Source: Arthrobacter sp. EM1
GTDB lineage: Bacteria > Actinomycetota > Actinomycetes > Actinomycetales > Micrococcaceae
Direction: 5' to 3'
DNA: 64,000 bases
Assembly (NCBI RefSeq): GCF_029964055.1
Contig: NZ_CP124836.1
Location: 1,860,001-1,924,000, forward strand
The notes beneath the pieces were generated by a model. It worked only from the letters and a program-made list of their open reading frames with translations. It searched no databases and was not told where the DNA came from. Positions 40,097 through 50,251 of the stretch are shown here, in pieces (the stretch's first letter is position 1; every line of letters starts with the position of its first letter). A program made the position numbers and the translations under genes.

Positions 40097-40135
40097 AAAC
40101 AAAACAGCCAGGCCGCCGGATTCGGCGGCCTGGCT
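40097..40135 (-). terminator. Intrinsic terminator after metK
   Basis: A perfect 13-bp stem (AGCCAGGCCGCCG) with a 4-nt loop, followed on the transcribed strand by GTTTTGTTTC. This ends the long run through metK before priA. Confidence 0.93.
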
Positions 40136-40216
40136 ACAGCTCATCATGGGGCAGCGACATTAATTCACCGTAAGCGATTAGCCGTTGCGGTGACCAGGCT
40201 GCACAAGCCGGGCGTC

Positions 40217-41452
40217 TTACGCGTTGAAGAACGCCTTCAGCGCGTCTACCCGGTCCAGCCGCTCCCACGTGAAGTCGGGATCCTCCCGGCCAAAGTGGCC
40301 GTGGGCGGCGGTCTTGGCGTAGATCGGCCGCTTGAGGTCGAGGGCGTCGATGATGGCACGGGGGCGCAGGTCAAAGATTTCCGCGATCGCGGCACTGATC
40401 CTGGCCGGATCGACGGTCTCGGTGCCGAAGGTTTCGACATAGGTCCCTACCGGGCGGGCCTGCCCGATCGCGTAGGCGATCTGGATTTCGGCGCGCTTGG
40501 CGAGTCCGGCAGCCACCACGTTCTTGGCGACCCAGCGCATGGCGTACGCGGCTGAGCGGTCCACCTTGGACGGGTCCTTGCCGGAGAAGGCGCCGCCGCC
40601 GTGGCGTGCCATGCCGCCGTAGGTGTCAACGATGATCTTTCGTCCGGTGAGGCCGGCGTCGCCGACCGGGCCGCCAATAACGAAGGCACCGGCCGGGTTC
40701 AGGATGTTCCTGGCCCGGGAGATGTCCAGGTTGGACAGTGCCATGACCGGGTCAACGACGTGGGCCGCGAGATCGGCGCGGAGCTGGTCGAGGCTGGTGC
40801 CTTCAGCGTGCTGGCTGGAGATAACCACGGTCTCTACCGATACCGGCCGGTCACCGTCGTAGCCAACGGTGACCTGGGTCTTGCCGTCCGGTCGCAGGTA
40901 GCCGAGCTCGCCGCTCTTGCGGACCTCGGTCAGCTTTTCGGAGAGCCGGTGCGCGAGCCAGATCGGGACCGGCATGTAGGAGGGGGTCTCGTCGCTGGCG
41001 TAGCCGAACATCAGGCCTTGGTCTCCCGCGCCCTGGAGGTCGTAGTCGTCCTCCTGGCGTCCCTCGCGCGATTCTAGCGAGTTGAAAACGCCACCGGCGA
41101 TGTCATTGGACTGCTGCCCGATCGAGACGGACACACCGCAGCGGGCACCGTCGAAACCGTTGGCCGAGGAGTCGTAGCCGATGCCCAGGATGGTTTCCCG
41201 CACGATCTGCGGGATTTCGACGTAAGCGTCGGTGGTGACCTCGCCGGCGACGTGGACCAGCCCGGTAGTGGCAAGTGTCTCCACGGCAACCCGGGACTCG
41301 GGGTCCTTGGACAACAGGGCGTCGAGGATCGCATCGCTGATCTGGTCGCAGATCTTGTCGGGGTGCCCTTCGGTCACCGACTCGGAGGTGAAGAGCCGAA
41401 GTGATGCGGGCGTGGGCCCGTGGAAATCAGGGATGTGCAGCGGTAAAGTCAC
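40217..41452 (-). CDS. metK: S-adenosylmethionine synthetase
   Basis: Makes S-adenosylmethionine from methionine and ATP. The 411-aa product has [17 protein letters not shown] at 21-37, [12 protein letters not shown] and [16 protein letters not shown], the family signatures. GTG 41452 has TAAGGTAG 6 nt upstream. It lies 78 nt after coaBC; that gap shows no S-adenosylmethionine riboswitch that I can recognise. Confidence 0.98.
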   Translation of the reverse strand: MTLPLHIPDFHGPTPASLRLFTSESVTEGHPDKICDQISDAILDALLSKDPESRVAVETLATTGLVHVAGEVTTDAYVEIPQIVRETILGIGYDSSANGFDGARCGVSVSIGQQSNDIAGGVFNSLESREGRQEDDYDLQGAGDQGLMFGYASDETPSYMPVPIWLAHRLSEKLTEVRKSGELGYLRPDGKTQVTVGYDGDRPVSVETVVISSQHAEGTSLDQLRADLAAHVVDPVMALSNLDISRARNILNPAGAFVIGGPVGDAGLTGRKIIVDTYGGMARHGGGAFSGKDPSKVDRSAAYAMRWVAKNVVAAGLAKRAEIQIAYAIGQARPVGTYVETFGTETVDPARISAAIAEIFDLRPRAIIDALDLKRPIYAKTAAHGHFGREDPDFTWERLDRVDALKAFFNA

Positions 41453-41530
41453 TCAACTACCTTACTGGTTGGAAAACGGACGTCCGGCGGCGTGTGTCCC
41501 CTTACGACGGAGACGCAGCTGACACCGGGT

Positions 41531-42802
41531 TCAAGCGGGCGGAACAACCCGGCTGAGCTCGGCGCTGATGCGCTCTATTACGGCAGCCGCGACGTCGGAC
41601 TTCGAGCCCGACGCCTCTTGGTGTTCGGAGCCGGAGCGGGAAAGGATGACTACGGAGTTAGTGTCTTCGCCGAAGACTTTGTCCTGGCCCACCTGGTTAA
41701 CGACGAGCAGGTCGCATGCCTTGCGGCGCAGCTTGGCCGCCGCGTATTCCAGCACGTCCCCGTCCGCATCACCGGTCTCCGCCGCGAAGCCTACGATCAG
41801 TTGGCGGCGCAAGGCCGCGTCCCGGACCTCGACGAGTTCGCGCAGGATGTCCGGGTTGCGGACCAGCGAAATGACCGGATCGGCGACGTCGTCGCGCTTT
41901 TTGATTTTGGTGTTGGACACATCCGCCGGGCGGAAGTCCGCCACGGCGGCCGCCATGATGATGACGTCGGAGTCAGCGGCCGCGTGCAGGGCCGCCTTGC
42001 GGAGCTCCAAGGCAGTCCCGACCCTGATCACGTCGACTCCGGCCGGTGCGGGGACGTCCATGTGCGCGGCCAGCAGCCGGACCTTGGCCCCGGCTTCACG
42101 GGCGGCGACGGCCAGTGCCGCACCTTGTTTGCCGGAGGACCGATTGCCGAGGAACCGGACGGGGTCCAGCGGTTCCCGTGTGCCGCCGGCGCTGACAGTA
42201 ACAGTGAGTCCGGCCAGTGGCCGCAGCGGCGAAGGATCGGCGTCCTCCGCCACTGGAACAGCTGCGGGAGCGGGCGCCCCTGCGAGGGCGAGTGCCGCCT
42301 CGAAAATAGCTTCGGGCTCAGGCAGCCGGCCGGGCCCGGAGTCCGATCCGGTGAGCCTTCCGGAGGCAGGCTCCAGCACGGTGATGCCCCGGCTGCGGAG
42401 TGTCTCGACATTCGCCTGGGTCGCCGGGTGCTGCCACATCTCGGTGTGCATGGCGGGCGCCATCAGCACCGGAGACCCGCCGGCCATCAGCAGCGTGTTG
42501 CTCAGCAGGTCGTTGGCCTGGCCGGCCGCGGCACGGGCCAGCAGGTCGGCGGTGGCGGGGGCCACTACGATCAGTTCGGCCTCGTGTCCGAGCCGGACAT
42601 GGTTGACGGTGTGAACCTCGTCGAAAACGCTGTTGCGGACCGGATTTCCGGACAGCGCTTCCCACGTGGCGACACCAACAAAGCGGGTCGCGGCTTCCGT
42701 GGGGATCACTGTAACGTTATGGCCGGCTTCAGTAAAAAGCCGGAGGAGCGACGCCACCTTGTAGGCGGCTATCCCTCCCCCGACTCCGAGGACTATGCGC
42801 AC
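41531..42802 (-). CDS. coaBC: Bifunctional phosphopantothenoylcysteine decarboxylase/synthetase
   Basis: Two steps of coenzyme A synthesis: CTP-dependent addition of cysteine to 4'-phosphopantothenate (CoaB half) and FMN-dependent decarboxylation (CoaC half). The 423-aa product starts VRIVLGVGGGIAAYKVASL, has MAPAMHTEMW in CoaC, and in CoaB VTVSAGGTREPLDPVRFL and NRSSGKQG. The stretch that holds a catalytic Cys in E. coli Dfp reads GRLTGSDSGPGRL here, with no Cys, which I believe is usual in actinobacteria. GTG 42802 has GGAG 6 nt upstream. It follows rpoZ by 19 nt. Confidence 0.95.
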   Translation of the reverse strand: MRIVLGVGGGIAAYKVASLLRLFTEAGHNVTVIPTEAATRFVGVATWEALSGNPVRNSVFDEVHTVNHVRLGHEAELIVVAPATADLLARAAAGQANDLLSNTLLMAGGSPVLMAPAMHTEMWQHPATQANVETLRSRGITVLEPASGRLTGSDSGPGRLPEPEAIFEAALALAGAPAPAAVPVAEDADPSPLRPLAGLTVTVSAGGTREPLDPVRFLGNRSSGKQGAALAVAAREAGAKVRLLAAHMDVPAPAGVDVIRVGTALELRKAALHAAADSDVIIMAAAVADFRPADVSNTKIKKRDDVADPVISLVRNPDILRELVEVRDAALRRQLIVGFAAETGDADGDVLEYAAAKLRRKACDLLVVNQVGQDKVFGEDTNSVVILSRSGSEHQEASGSKSDVAAAVIERISAELSRVVPPA

Positions 42803-42821
42803 GTGTGCTCCGCCTGCGTAA

Positions 42822-43082
42822 TTACTCTGCAGGTTCGATCGGAGTGGAGACGAGCTTGCCTTCATTGATCTCGCGCAGCGCGATGGAAAGCGACTTCTCG
42901 TTCAGCTTGGTGTCGACCAGCGGGCCGACGTACTCGAACAGGCCCTCGTGCAGCTGCGCGTAGTACGCGTTGATCTGGCGTGCGCGCTTGGCGCCGAAAA
43001 TTACCAGTCCATACTTCGAGTCGGCGGCCTTCAGCAGCTCGTCGATCGGCGGGTTGATGATGCCTTCAAGGTTCGTGGACAC
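42822..43082 (-). CDS. rpoZ: RNA polymerase omega subunit
   Basis: Small subunit that helps assemble and stabilise RNA polymerase. The 86-aa product has the family core [20 protein letters not shown] and [13 protein letters not shown] near residues 12-43. It lies between gmk and coaBC, a conserved actinobacterial order. Confidence 0.97.
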   Translation of the reverse strand: MSTNLEGIINPPIDELLKAADSKYGLVIFGAKRARQINAYYAQLHEGLFEYVGPLVDTKLNEKSLSIALREINEGKLVSTPIEPAE

Positions 43083-43121
43083 GAATTCTCCAAATTCTAA
43101 CGGGCCGATACGTCCCGGCGC

Positions 43122-43694
43122 CTAGCGTGGGTTCGGGGTCAGCCCCATGAGTGAAACAAGCTCGTCCGCTGCCCGTCGAACGTCATCATTGATGACGGTG
43201 TGGTGAAACTCCGGTTCAGCGGCAAGTTCTAGTTTAGCGGTTTCAAGCCGTCGCTGCTGTTCCTCCGCCGTTTCCGTGCCGCGGCCGACCAGGCGGCGGA
43301 CCATTTCATCCCAGCTAGGTGGCGCCAGGAAGACAAACTGGGCATCCGGCACGGCCTGTTTGACCTGGCGCGCACCCTGCAGGTCGATCTCCAGGAGCAC
43401 CGAACGGCCATCGGCGATGGCGGCGTCTACCGTGCTGCGCAGGGTGCCGTAGCGGTTCCGCCCATGGACCACCGCCCACTCGAGGAGGTCCCCGTTCTCG
43501 ACCAGGACGTCAAATTCCTCGGCCGATTTGAAGAAGTAGTGGACGCCGTCGACTTCGCCGGGCCGCGCCGGACGTGTGGTCGCCGAAACGGAAAGCCAGA
43601 CGCCGGGATAGTTGTCCCGGATATAGGTGGACACGGTGCCTTTGCCAACAGCCGTCGGGCCAGCGAGGACTGTCAGTCCCGGTTTCTTGCTCAC
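43122..43694 (-). CDS. gmk: Guanylate kinase
   Basis: Phosphorylates GMP to GDP. The 190-aa product has the P-loop GPTAVGKG at 12-19, the GMP-binding [19 protein letters not shown] and [12 protein letters not shown]. It starts 24 nt after mihF, and is followed by rpoZ. With pyrF and carAB upstream this region is dense in nucleotide synthesis. Confidence 0.97.
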   Translation of the reverse strand: MSKKPGLTVLAGPTAVGKGTVSTYIRDNYPGVWLSVSATTRPARPGEVDGVHYFFKSAEEFDVLVENGDLLEWAVVHGRNRYGTLRSTVDAAIADGRSVLLEIDLQGARQVKQAVPDAQFVFLAPPSWDEMVRRLVGRGTETAEEQQRRLETAKLELAAEPEFHHTVINDDVRRAADELVSLMGLTPNPR

Positions 43695-43718
43695 ATATTC
43701 CTTTGATCCGGTTGGGAG

Positions 43719-44054
43719 TCAGCCCGGCGGTCCGGGCTGCTTGTTGTCTATAAAATCTACCAGCGCCCGGCGCTGGTGAGTTCCCAAACCGCGGACCCGG
43801 CGGGATGCCGCGATGCCCAGTTGTGCCATAATCGCCGCGGCACGCACCGGTCCGATGCCGGGGAGGGCTTCAAGCAGCTCGACGATCCGCATTCTGGCGA
43901 TCGCGTCATTGCTCTCGCCTTCGCCCAGCAATTGCGCGATTGTCAGCTGTCCCGATTTCAGCCGGTCCTTGGCCGCGGCCCGGGTTGTCCTGGCCGCGGC
44001 GGCCTTCCCGAGGGCGTCGGCACGCTCCTGCGCAGTGAGAGGTCGCAAACCCAA
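43719..44054 (-). CDS. mihF: Integration host factor, actinobacterial type (mIHF)
   Basis: Small nucleoid protein that bends DNA, unrelated to the HU-like IHF of proteobacteria. The 111-aa product has a long N-terminal helix rich in Ala/Arg/Lys and the C-terminal helix-two-turn-helix: LLEALPGIGPVRAAAIMAQL and RVRGLGTHQRRALVDFI. TTG 44054 has GGGAGG 6-7 nt upstream and reads LGLRPLTAQER, as family N-termini do; TTG 44048 is an alternative. It heads a run with gmk, rpoZ, coaBC and metK behind a 247-nt upstream gap that carries its promoter. Confidence 0.93.
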   Translation of the reverse strand: MGLRPLTAQERADALGKAAAARTTRAAAKDRLKSGQLTIAQLLGEGESNDAIARMRIVELLEALPGIGPVRAAAIMAQLGIAASRRVRGLGTHQRRALVDFIDNKQPGPPG

Positions 44055-44074
44055 TGAATGCCTCCCTGCCTTGT

Positions 44075-44112
44075 CGGACGGACCGCTTCGACTGCCCGCC
44101 CGGACGGACCGC
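44075..44112. repeat. 12-bp direct repeat upstream of mihF
   Basis: CGGACGGACCGC occurs at 44075-44086 and again at 44101-44112, 26 nt apart, in the mihF 5' untranslated region; a CCGCACG hairpin follows at 44109-44128. Its purpose is unknown. Confidence 0.6.
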
Positions 44113-44146
44113 ACGCACCACCGTGCGGTGCCGCGAACTTCCCCTG

Positions 44147-44176
44147 AACCTACCGTCTTGGCGAGGCAGAAATCAA
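44147..44176 (-). promoter_or_regulatory. Candidate mihF promoter
   Basis: On the minus strand TTGATT (44171-44176) and TAGGTT (44147-44152) are separated by 18 nt, about 93 nt upstream of the mihF start. It is the best sigma-70-like match I see in this gap. Confidence 0.4.
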
Positions 44177-44301
44177 TGGACAAGTTTCGCAGCACTGCCC
44201 GGTGTCGCTGCCGCAGCGGACCGCGGCCGGCATGTGCCGCAGACGGCCCGCAGAGCGGTCCGCACAGCGGCCGGTTCCGTCCGCTGTGCACGCGGTCGCG
44301 C

Positions 44302-45168
44302 TCAGGCTGCGCGCAGCTCCCCGAGCGTGCGACGGACCGCTGCCTGGAGGTCTTTGATCCGCGGGCCGGCGGAGAGAATATCCCGGCTGGACGTAGCCAG
44401 GACCTGGCCGTAGGCGCCGCCGAAGGTCCGGCGCAAATCCGCCGCCGTCGCGCCTTGTGCCCCCAGCCCCGGGGCCAGGATCGGACCACGGACGACGGCG
44501 AGATCCAGGTCCAGGTCCAGCAGCGCGGAGCCGACGGTCGCGCCCACAACGAGGCCTACCGAACCCAACTCCCCCGGATACCGACGGTTCTCCGCGGCAG
44601 CCGCCCGCACGATCCGGCGGGCAACGGAGTCGGCGCCCCCCACGTGCTGGACCGAGGCACCCTCCGGATTGGACGTCAGTGCCAGGACGAACACACCTCG
44701 CCCGGTGTGCGCCGCAAGCTCCAGGGCCGGACGGAGCGACTCGAAGCCCAGGTAGGGGCTCAGCGTGACCGAATCGGCGGCCAGGGCGGAACCGTCCCGC
44801 AGCCAGGCGTCCGCGTACGCGGCCATGGTGGAGCCGATGTCGCCGCGTTTCGCGTCGGCAATTGTCAGCACCCCGGCCTGCGCCGCCGCGGCGAGAGTGC
44901 GTTCCAGCACAGCCATGCCGGCCGAGCCGTGCCGCTCGTACAGCGCCACTTGCGGTTTAACCGCGGCAGCGAGGGCAGACACGGCCTCCAGGACGGTGAG
45001 CGAGAAGCTTTCGAGCCCGGCGGCGTCGTCGTTCAGTCCCCACTGCTGCAGCAGCGCCGGGTGCGGATCGATCCCAACGCACAATGGCCCGCGCTCCGCC
45101 ATGGCCCGGCCCAACCGGGAACCGAAGGACTCCCGGGCCGCCGGGTCAGCGGCGGTGGCCTCAGGCAT
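44302..45168 (-). CDS. pyrF: Orotidine-5'-phosphate decarboxylase (type 2)
   Basis: Last step of UMP synthesis: decarboxylates OMP. The 288-aa product belongs to the longer PyrF subclass found in actinobacteria, with [14 protein letters not shown] near 31 and catalytic [14 protein letters not shown] (Lys107). ATG 45168 overlaps the end of carB by 8 nt. It closes the pyr operon. Confidence 0.96.
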   Translation of the reverse strand: MPEATAADPAARESFGSRLGRAMAERGPLCVGIDPHPALLQQWGLNDDAAGLESFSLTVLEAVSALAAAVKPQVALYERHGSAGMAVLERTLAAAAQAGVLTIADAKRGDIGSTMAAYADAWLRDGSALAADSVTLSPYLGFESLRPALELAAHTGRGVFVLALTSNPEGASVQHVGGADSVARRIVRAAAAENRRYPGELGSVGLVVGATVGSALLDLDLDLAVVRGPILAPGLGAQGATAADLRRTFGGAYGQVLATSSRDILSAGPRIKDLQAAVRRTLGELRAA

Positions 45169-48100
45169 GCGAGTTCGCCTCCTGGGACATCCGCTCCTGT
45201 GAGAGCGCCAGTGCCGCGGCGTGCTCCTGCAGGCTCGTAACGGACCATTCGTAGGTACGAAGCGCCTCGATGGCCTGGACGGCGGCGTTGAACTCCGCCA
45301 CCGTCGTGATGCACGGGATGCCGATCGACGTCGCGGCGGCGCGCAGTTCGTAGCCGTCGCTGCGGGCTTCGCCGCCGGAGGGGGTGTTGAAGACCATGTC
45401 GATCTCACCGGCGATGATGAGGTCCGCGATGGTGCCTTCGCCGTCGGCACTGGAGCCCTCGGCGACCTTTCGGACCGGGGTGGCCTGGATACCGTTGCGG
45501 CGCAGCACATCAGCGGTACCGCCGGTGGAGACGATCTCGAAGCCAAGGTCGGAAAGCCGCTTGACGCCCATGATGACGGAGCGCTTGTCCCGGTTCGCGA
45601 CCGAGACGAAGATCTTGCCCTCGGTGGGCAGCGCGTTGTTGGCGGCTGCCTGGCTCTTGGCGAAGGCGGTGTCAAAGTGCTTGTCGATCCCCATCACCTC
45701 ACCGGTTGAGCGCATTTCCGGCCCGAGCAGGGAGTCCACTACCTTCCCCTCCGGGGTGCGGAAGCGGCTGAACGGCAGCACGGCTTCCTTGACCGACACC
45801 GGCGCGTCCAGCGGCAGCGTGGAGCCGTCCCCGGTTTCCGGCAGCATTTTGTAAGCGGTGCGGAGCTGGTTGATGGTGACGCCGGTGCCGATCAGGGCAG
45901 CCGCCTTCGCCATCTGCACACCGGTGGCCTTGGAGACGAACGGGACGGTGCGGGAAGCCCGAGGGTTGGCTTCCAGGACGTAGAGCACGTCGGAGGCAAG
46001 GGCGAACTGGATGTTGATGAGGCCGCGGACACCTACACCTTCGGCGATGGCCAGGGTGGCGGTGCGGACGCGTTCGAGCACGTTGTTGCCCAAGGTGATC
46101 GGCGGCAGCACGCAGGCGGAGTCGCCGGAGTGGATGCCGGCTTCCTCAATGTGCTCCATGATGCCGCCAAGGTACATCTCGGTGCCGTCATAGAGGGCGT
46201 CGACGTCGATTTCGACGGCGTCCTCGAGGAACCTGTCGATCAGCACCGGGTGGTCCGGGGTGATCTCAGTGGCGTTGGCGATGTAGCGGGAGAGGTTGGG
46301 CTCGTCGTAGACGATCTCCATGCCGCGGCCACCGAGTACGTAGGACGGCCGGACCAGGACCGGGTAGCCGATCTCGTCAGCGATCTTTTTGGCGTCGTCG
46401 AAAGACACAGCGGTGCCGTTCTTGGGCGAGATGAGTCCGGCCTTGTCCAGCACGCGGGAGAAGGCGCCGCGGTGCTCGGCGAGGTCGATCGCTTCCGGGG
46501 AGGTACCCAGGATCGGCACGCCGGCATCGGCGAGCTGCTGGGCGAGCTTGAGCGGGGTCTGTCCGCCGAGCTGGACGAACACGCCCAGCACGCCGCCGGT
46601 GCGTTCCTCGGCCGCGATGACTTCCAGGACGTCCTCAAGCGTCAGCGGCTCGAAGTACAGCCGGGTGGAGACGTCGTAGTCGGTGGAGACGGTCTCGGGG
46701 TTGCAGTTGACCATCACTGTTTCGTAGCCGGCCTTGCGGAGCGCCATGGAGGCATGGACGCAGGAATAGTCAAACTCAATTCCCTGCCCGATCCGGTTCG
46801 GCCCGGAGCCGAGGATGATGATGGACGGCTTGGCGTGCAGCGCGATCTCGTCCTCCTCGTCGTAGGAGGAGTAATGGTAGGGGGTGTACGCGGCGAACTC
46901 GGCGGCGCAGGTGTCCACGGTCTTGTAGACGGGGCGGATGCCGAGGGCCTGGCGGACGCCGCGGACGACGTCCTCGGAGTTGTGCGTCAGGGCACCAATC
47001 TGTTCGTCGGAGAAGCCGTGGCGCTTGGCCCGGGTCAGCATCTCCGGGGTCAGTGCGGCGGCCTTGCGGATTTCAACCGAGATCTCATTCAGCAGCTGGA
47101 GCTGGTCCAGGTACCAGGGGTCGATCTTCGTCGCTTCGAAAAGCTGCTCCACGGTGGCCCCGCCGAGCATGGCACGCTGGACCTGGTGCAGGCGCTCGGT
47201 GGTGGGACGCTTGGATTTTTCGATCAGTTCCGGGACTTCCCATTCCGGAACGTGGCTGAAGTCCAGCTGCGAGCCCTTCTGCTCGAGGGAACGCAACGCC
47301 TTCTGCAGGGCCTCGGTGAAGTTGCGGCCCATCGCCATGGCCTCGCCGACCGATTTCATGGTGGTGGTCAGCGTGGGGTCAGCGGCCGGGAACTTCTCAA
47401 AAGCAAAGCGCGGGACCTTCACGACGACGTAGTCCAGCGTCGGTTCGAAGGACGCCGGGGTCTTCTGTGTGATGTCGTTTGGGATCTCGTCCAGGGTGTA
47501 ACCGAGCGAGAGCTTGGTGGCGATCTTTGCGATCGCGAAGCCGGTGGCCTTGGAGGCCAGGGCGGAGGACCGGGAGACCCGCGGGTTCATTTCAATCACG
47601 ACGACGCGGCCGGTGTCCGGCTCGACGGCGAACTGGATGTTGCAGCCGCCGGTGTCGACGCCGACTTCGCGGATGACGGCGATGGAAATGTCGCGCAGCC
47701 GCTGGTATTCGCGGTCCGTCAGTGTCAGCGCGGGGGCGACGGTGATCGAGTCCCCGGTGTGTACCCCGACCGGGTCGAAGTTCTCGATCGAGCAGACGAC
47801 CACAACGTTGTCGTTCTTGTCGCGCATCATCTCAAGCTCGTACTCCTTCCAGCCGAGGATGCTCTCTTCGAGCAGCACCTCACTGGTGGGGCTGTACTGC
47901 AGTCCCTGGCCAACGATCCGGCGGAGGTCCTTCTCGTCGTAGGCCAGGCCGGAGCCGAGGCCGCCCATGGTGAAGGAGGGCCGGACCACCATCGGGTAGC
48001 CGAGGTCCTCGGCGGCGGTCAGTGCCTCAGCAAGGGAGTGGATGATGTGGCTGCGGGCCGATTCGGCGCCGCAGCGTTCCACCACACCCTTGAACTTTTC

Positions 48101-48487
48101 GCGGTCCTCGCCGAGCTCGATCGCGGCGATGTTGGCGCCGATCAGTTCGACGTTGTATTTCTCCAGGACGCCGTTTTTGTCCAGCGCGATGGCGGTGTTC
48201 AGTGCGGTCTGGCCGCCAAGGGTGGGCAGGATCGCGTCAGGGCGTTCCTTGGCGATGATCTTCTCGACCACTTCGGGGGTGATCGGCTCGATGTACGTGG
48301 CGTCGGCAAACTCGGGGTCGGTCATGATGGTGGCCGGGTTGGAGTTGACGAGGATGACGCGCAGGCCCTCCTCCTTGAGGACGCGCAGGGCCTGGGTGCC
48401 GGAGTAGTCGAATTCGGCGGCCTGGCCGATCACGATCGGGCCGGAGCCGATGACCAGGACGCTCTTAAGGTCAGTTCTCTTAGGCAT
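45161..48487 (-). CDS. carB: Carbamoyl-phosphate synthase large subunit
   Basis: Makes carbamoyl phosphate from bicarbonate, ammonia (channelled from CarA) and 2 ATP, for both pyrimidines and arginine. The 1108-aa product has two ATP-grasp halves ([40 protein letters not shown]), the oligomerisation domain between and a C-terminal MGS-like allosteric domain ([20 protein letters not shown]). Its ATG overlaps the carA stop by one base (TAATG), giving tight coupling of the two subunits. Confidence 0.98.
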   Translation of the reverse strand: MPKRTDLKSVLVIGSGPIVIGQAAEFDYSGTQALRVLKEEGLRVILVNSNPATIMTDPEFADATYIEPITPEVVEKIIAKERPDAILPTLGGQTALNTAIALDKNGVLEKYNVELIGANIAAIELGEDREKFKGVVERCGAESARSHIIHSLAEALTAAEDLGYPMVVRPSFTMGGLGSGLAYDEKDLRRIVGQGLQYSPTSEVLLEESILGWKEYELEMMRDKNDNVVVVCSIENFDPVGVHTGDSITVAPALTLTDREYQRLRDISIAVIREVGVDTGGCNIQFAVEPDTGRVVVIEMNPRVSRSSALASKATGFAIAKIATKLSLGYTLDEIPNDITQKTPASFEPTLDYVVVKVPRFAFEKFPAADPTLTTTMKSVGEAMAMGRNFTEALQKALRSLEQKGSQLDFSHVPEWEVPELIEKSKRPTTERLHQVQRAMLGGATVEQLFEATKIDPWYLDQLQLLNEISVEIRKAAALTPEMLTRAKRHGFSDEQIGALTHNSEDVVRGVRQALGIRPVYKTVDTCAAEFAAYTPYHYSSYDEEDEIALHAKPSIIILGSGPNRIGQGIEFDYSCVHASMALRKAGYETVMVNCNPETVSTDYDVSTRLYFEPLTLEDVLEVIAAEERTGGVLGVFVQLGGQTPLKLAQQLADAGVPILGTSPEAIDLAEHRGAFSRVLDKAGLISPKNGTAVSFDDAKKIADEIGYPVLVRPSYVLGGRGMEIVYDEPNLSRYIANATEITPDHPVLIDRFLEDAVEIDVDALYDGTEMYLGGIMEHIEEAGIHSGDSACVLPPITLGNNVLERVRTATLAIAEGVGVRGLINIQFALASDVLYVLEANPRASRTVPFVSKATGVQMAKAAALIGTGVTINQLRTAYKMLPETGDGSTLPLDAPVSVKEAVLPFSRFRTPEGKVVDSLLGPEMRSTGEVMGIDKHFDTAFAKSQAAANNALPTEGKIFVSVANRDKRSVIMGVKRLSDLGFEIVSTGGTADVLRRNGIQATPVRKVAEGSSADGEGTIADLIIAGEIDMVFNTPSGGEARSDGYELRAAATSIGIPCITTVAEFNAAVQAIEALRTYEWSVTSLQEHAAALALSQERMSQEANSHA

Positions 48488-49728
48488 TACTTCGTGTCCT
48501 CAGTCTTGGAGTCGGTGGCAGTCTTTGTAGCGGAAGCAGTGTCCGCCATCAGCTCGATGAAGCGGTCAAAGAGGTAGGCGGCGTCGTGCGGTCCGGCGGC
48601 TGCCTCGGGGTGGTACTGGACCGAGAAGGCCGGGATGTCGAGGCAGGACAGCCCCTCCACAACCTCATCATTCAAGCTGATGTGGCTGACTTCGACCCGG
48701 CCAAAGCGCTCCTCCGGGGCCTGCGTGGCCCCGTCGAGCGGGGCGTCGACGGCGAAGCCGTGGTTCTGCGAGGTGATTTCCACCTTGCCGGTGCGGCGGT
48801 CCAGGACCGGCTGGTTGATGCCGCGGTGGCCGTAGCGCAGCTTGTAGGTGCCGAATCCCAGGGCACGGCCCAGGATCTGGTTGCCAAAGCAGATGCCGAA
48901 GTACGGGATCTTCTCGTCCAGGACGGAGCGGAGCAGCTTGACTTGGTTGTCGGCGGTAGCGGGATCGCCCGGTCCGTTGGACATAAAGAAGCCGTCGGGG
49001 TTGACCGCCTGGACATCGGCCAGGGTGGCGGTGGCCGGCAGCACATGCACCCGGACGCCGCGTTCGGCGAAGCGGACGGGAGTCATCCTTTTGATGCCGA
49101 GGTCGATCGCGGCGATGCTGAAGACGGGTTCGCCGTCCCAGCCCCAGTCCTTGGGTTCCACGGTGTAGGCCTCATCAACGCTGACTTCCTCGGCCAGGCG
49201 TGAGCCCTCCATCGGGGCACTGGCCAGGACCGCCTCGACCAGCTCCCGGTCCGCCGCGCGGGCGGCGTCGCCGGAAAAGATTCCGGCCCGCATGGTCTTG
49301 TGTTCGCGGAGGTGGCGTGTGATGGCGCGGGTGTCCACGCCCTGGATGCCGACGATTCCCTGTTCGGCCAATTCAGCATCGAGGCTGCGTTCGGAGCGCC
49401 AGTTGGAGGGCCGCCGGGCGGCGTCGCGGACGATGTAGCCGGCCACCCAGATGCGCCGGGACTCTGCGTCTTCCTTGTTCACCCCGGTGTTGCCGATGTG
49501 CGGGGCGGTCTGGACTACCAGCTGGCGGGCGTAGGAGGGGTCCGTGATGGTCTCCTGGTAGCCGGTCATTCCGGTCGCGAAGACGGCTTCGCCGAGCGCG
49601 GTTCCGGTGGCGCCGTAGCTGGTACCGCGGAATATCCGGCCGTCCTCCAGGACGAACACGGCGGGGGCGGGTGCAGTTGTTGTCGCTGCAGTTGTTGTCA
49701 CGTCTGAAACTTCGTTGGATTCCGTCAC
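48487..49728 (-). CDS. carA: Carbamoyl-phosphate synthase small subunit
   Basis: Glutamine amidotransferase subunit that supplies ammonia to CarB. The 413-aa product has the N-terminal CPSase domain ([20 protein letters not shown]), the catalytic Cys280 in [19 protein letters not shown], and [16 protein letters not shown] with the His/Glu pair. I chose GTG 49728, 4 nt after the upstream stop and with GGAAAG about 7 nt before it. ATG 49752 would add 8 residues and overlap the membrane-protein gene. Confidence 0.96.
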   Translation of the reverse strand: MTESNEVSDVTTTAATTTAPAPAVFVLEDGRIFRGTSYGATGTALGEAVFATGMTGYQETITDPSYARQLVVQTAPHIGNTGVNKEDAESRRIWVAGYIVRDAARRPSNWRSERSLDAELAEQGIVGIQGVDTRAITRHLREHKTMRAGIFSGDAARAADRELVEAVLASAPMEGSRLAEEVSVDEAYTVEPKDWGWDGEPVFSIAAIDLGIKRMTPVRFAERGVRVHVLPATATLADVQAVNPDGFFMSNGPGDPATADNQVKLLRSVLDEKIPYFGICFGNQILGRALGFGTYKLRYGHRGINQPVLDRRTGKVEITSQNHGFAVDAPLDGATQAPEERFGRVEVSHISLNDEVVEGLSCLDIPAFSVQYHPEAAAGPHDAAYLFDRFIELMADTASATKTATDSKTEDTK

Positions 49729-49732
49729 GTCG

Positions 49733-50251
49733 TTACTTTCCACTATCGGCATTGGCCTGGGGGGCCGCGGGGATCAAATCATGCAGTGCTTTGAGGAGGA
49801 TGTTTTTGTCGTCGGCGCGTCGGGTGCGGAACCCGGAATCGAGTTCGCGGCTGCCGAGCATCCAGCTGATTATCAGCAGCCCGTCCTTTTCGACGAATTT
49901 TCCGGCCATCCCGCTTTCCTGCCGCACGCCGGTGAGGCTGCCCGCGGGGATAAAGACCGGGCCGGCGCCGGCGCGGTCGAACAGCACCCCTTCGGGGTGG
50001 ACGCTGAGTTCGGCGTTCGTCCGGATCCCCAGCTGATGCACGGCGATCCGGTCCAGCCAGTCGCCGGCGGTGGTGGTGGTCACGTACTGGCCGGCGGCGG
50101 CGGCCAGCGATGCGCCGAGAGCGGCGGGGACCGGCGGGAGGGGGTCGACGTCGGCCTGGCGGCGGAGTCGGTTCCGCCAGCCGAACCACATCAGCACCAG
50201 CACCGCTGCCGCGAGGGCGAGCATCAAAAGTCCGGGGAGCAACCTGTCCAT
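49733..50251 (-). CDS. Conserved pyr-operon membrane protein of unknown function (PH-like)
   Basis: 172 aa. One N-terminal membrane span ([20 protein letters not shown], then [11 protein letters not shown] as a basic stop), followed by a cytoplasmic beta-rich domain ([40 protein letters not shown]) that looks like a PH-type or similar barrel. The ATG at 50251 overlaps the pyrC stop as TGATG, so translation is coupled; a GTG at 50296 would overlap more. It sits between pyrC and carA; I recall a similar gene at this place in related actinobacteria. A role in pyrimidine metabolism is only suggested by position. Confidence 0.8.
   Translation of the reverse strand: MDRLLPGLLMLALAAAVLVLMWFGWRNRLRRQADVDPLPPVPAALGASLAAAAGQYVTTTTAGDWLDRIAVHQLGIRTNAELSVHPEGVLFDRAGAGPVFIPAGSLTGVRQESGMAGKFVEKDGLLIISWMLGSRELDSGFRTRRADDKNILLKALHDLIPAAPQANADSGK

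Noticed and set aside
41453..41530. S-adenosylmethionine riboswitch upstream of metK
   Set aside because: The 78-nt gap is too short and shows no recognisable aptamer core.
46130..48577. 815-codon open frame on the plus strand opposite carB
   Set aside because: High-GC shadow frame; carB on the other strand has full family motifs, and the plus frame has low-complexity Val/Gly/Asp composition and no recognisable domain.
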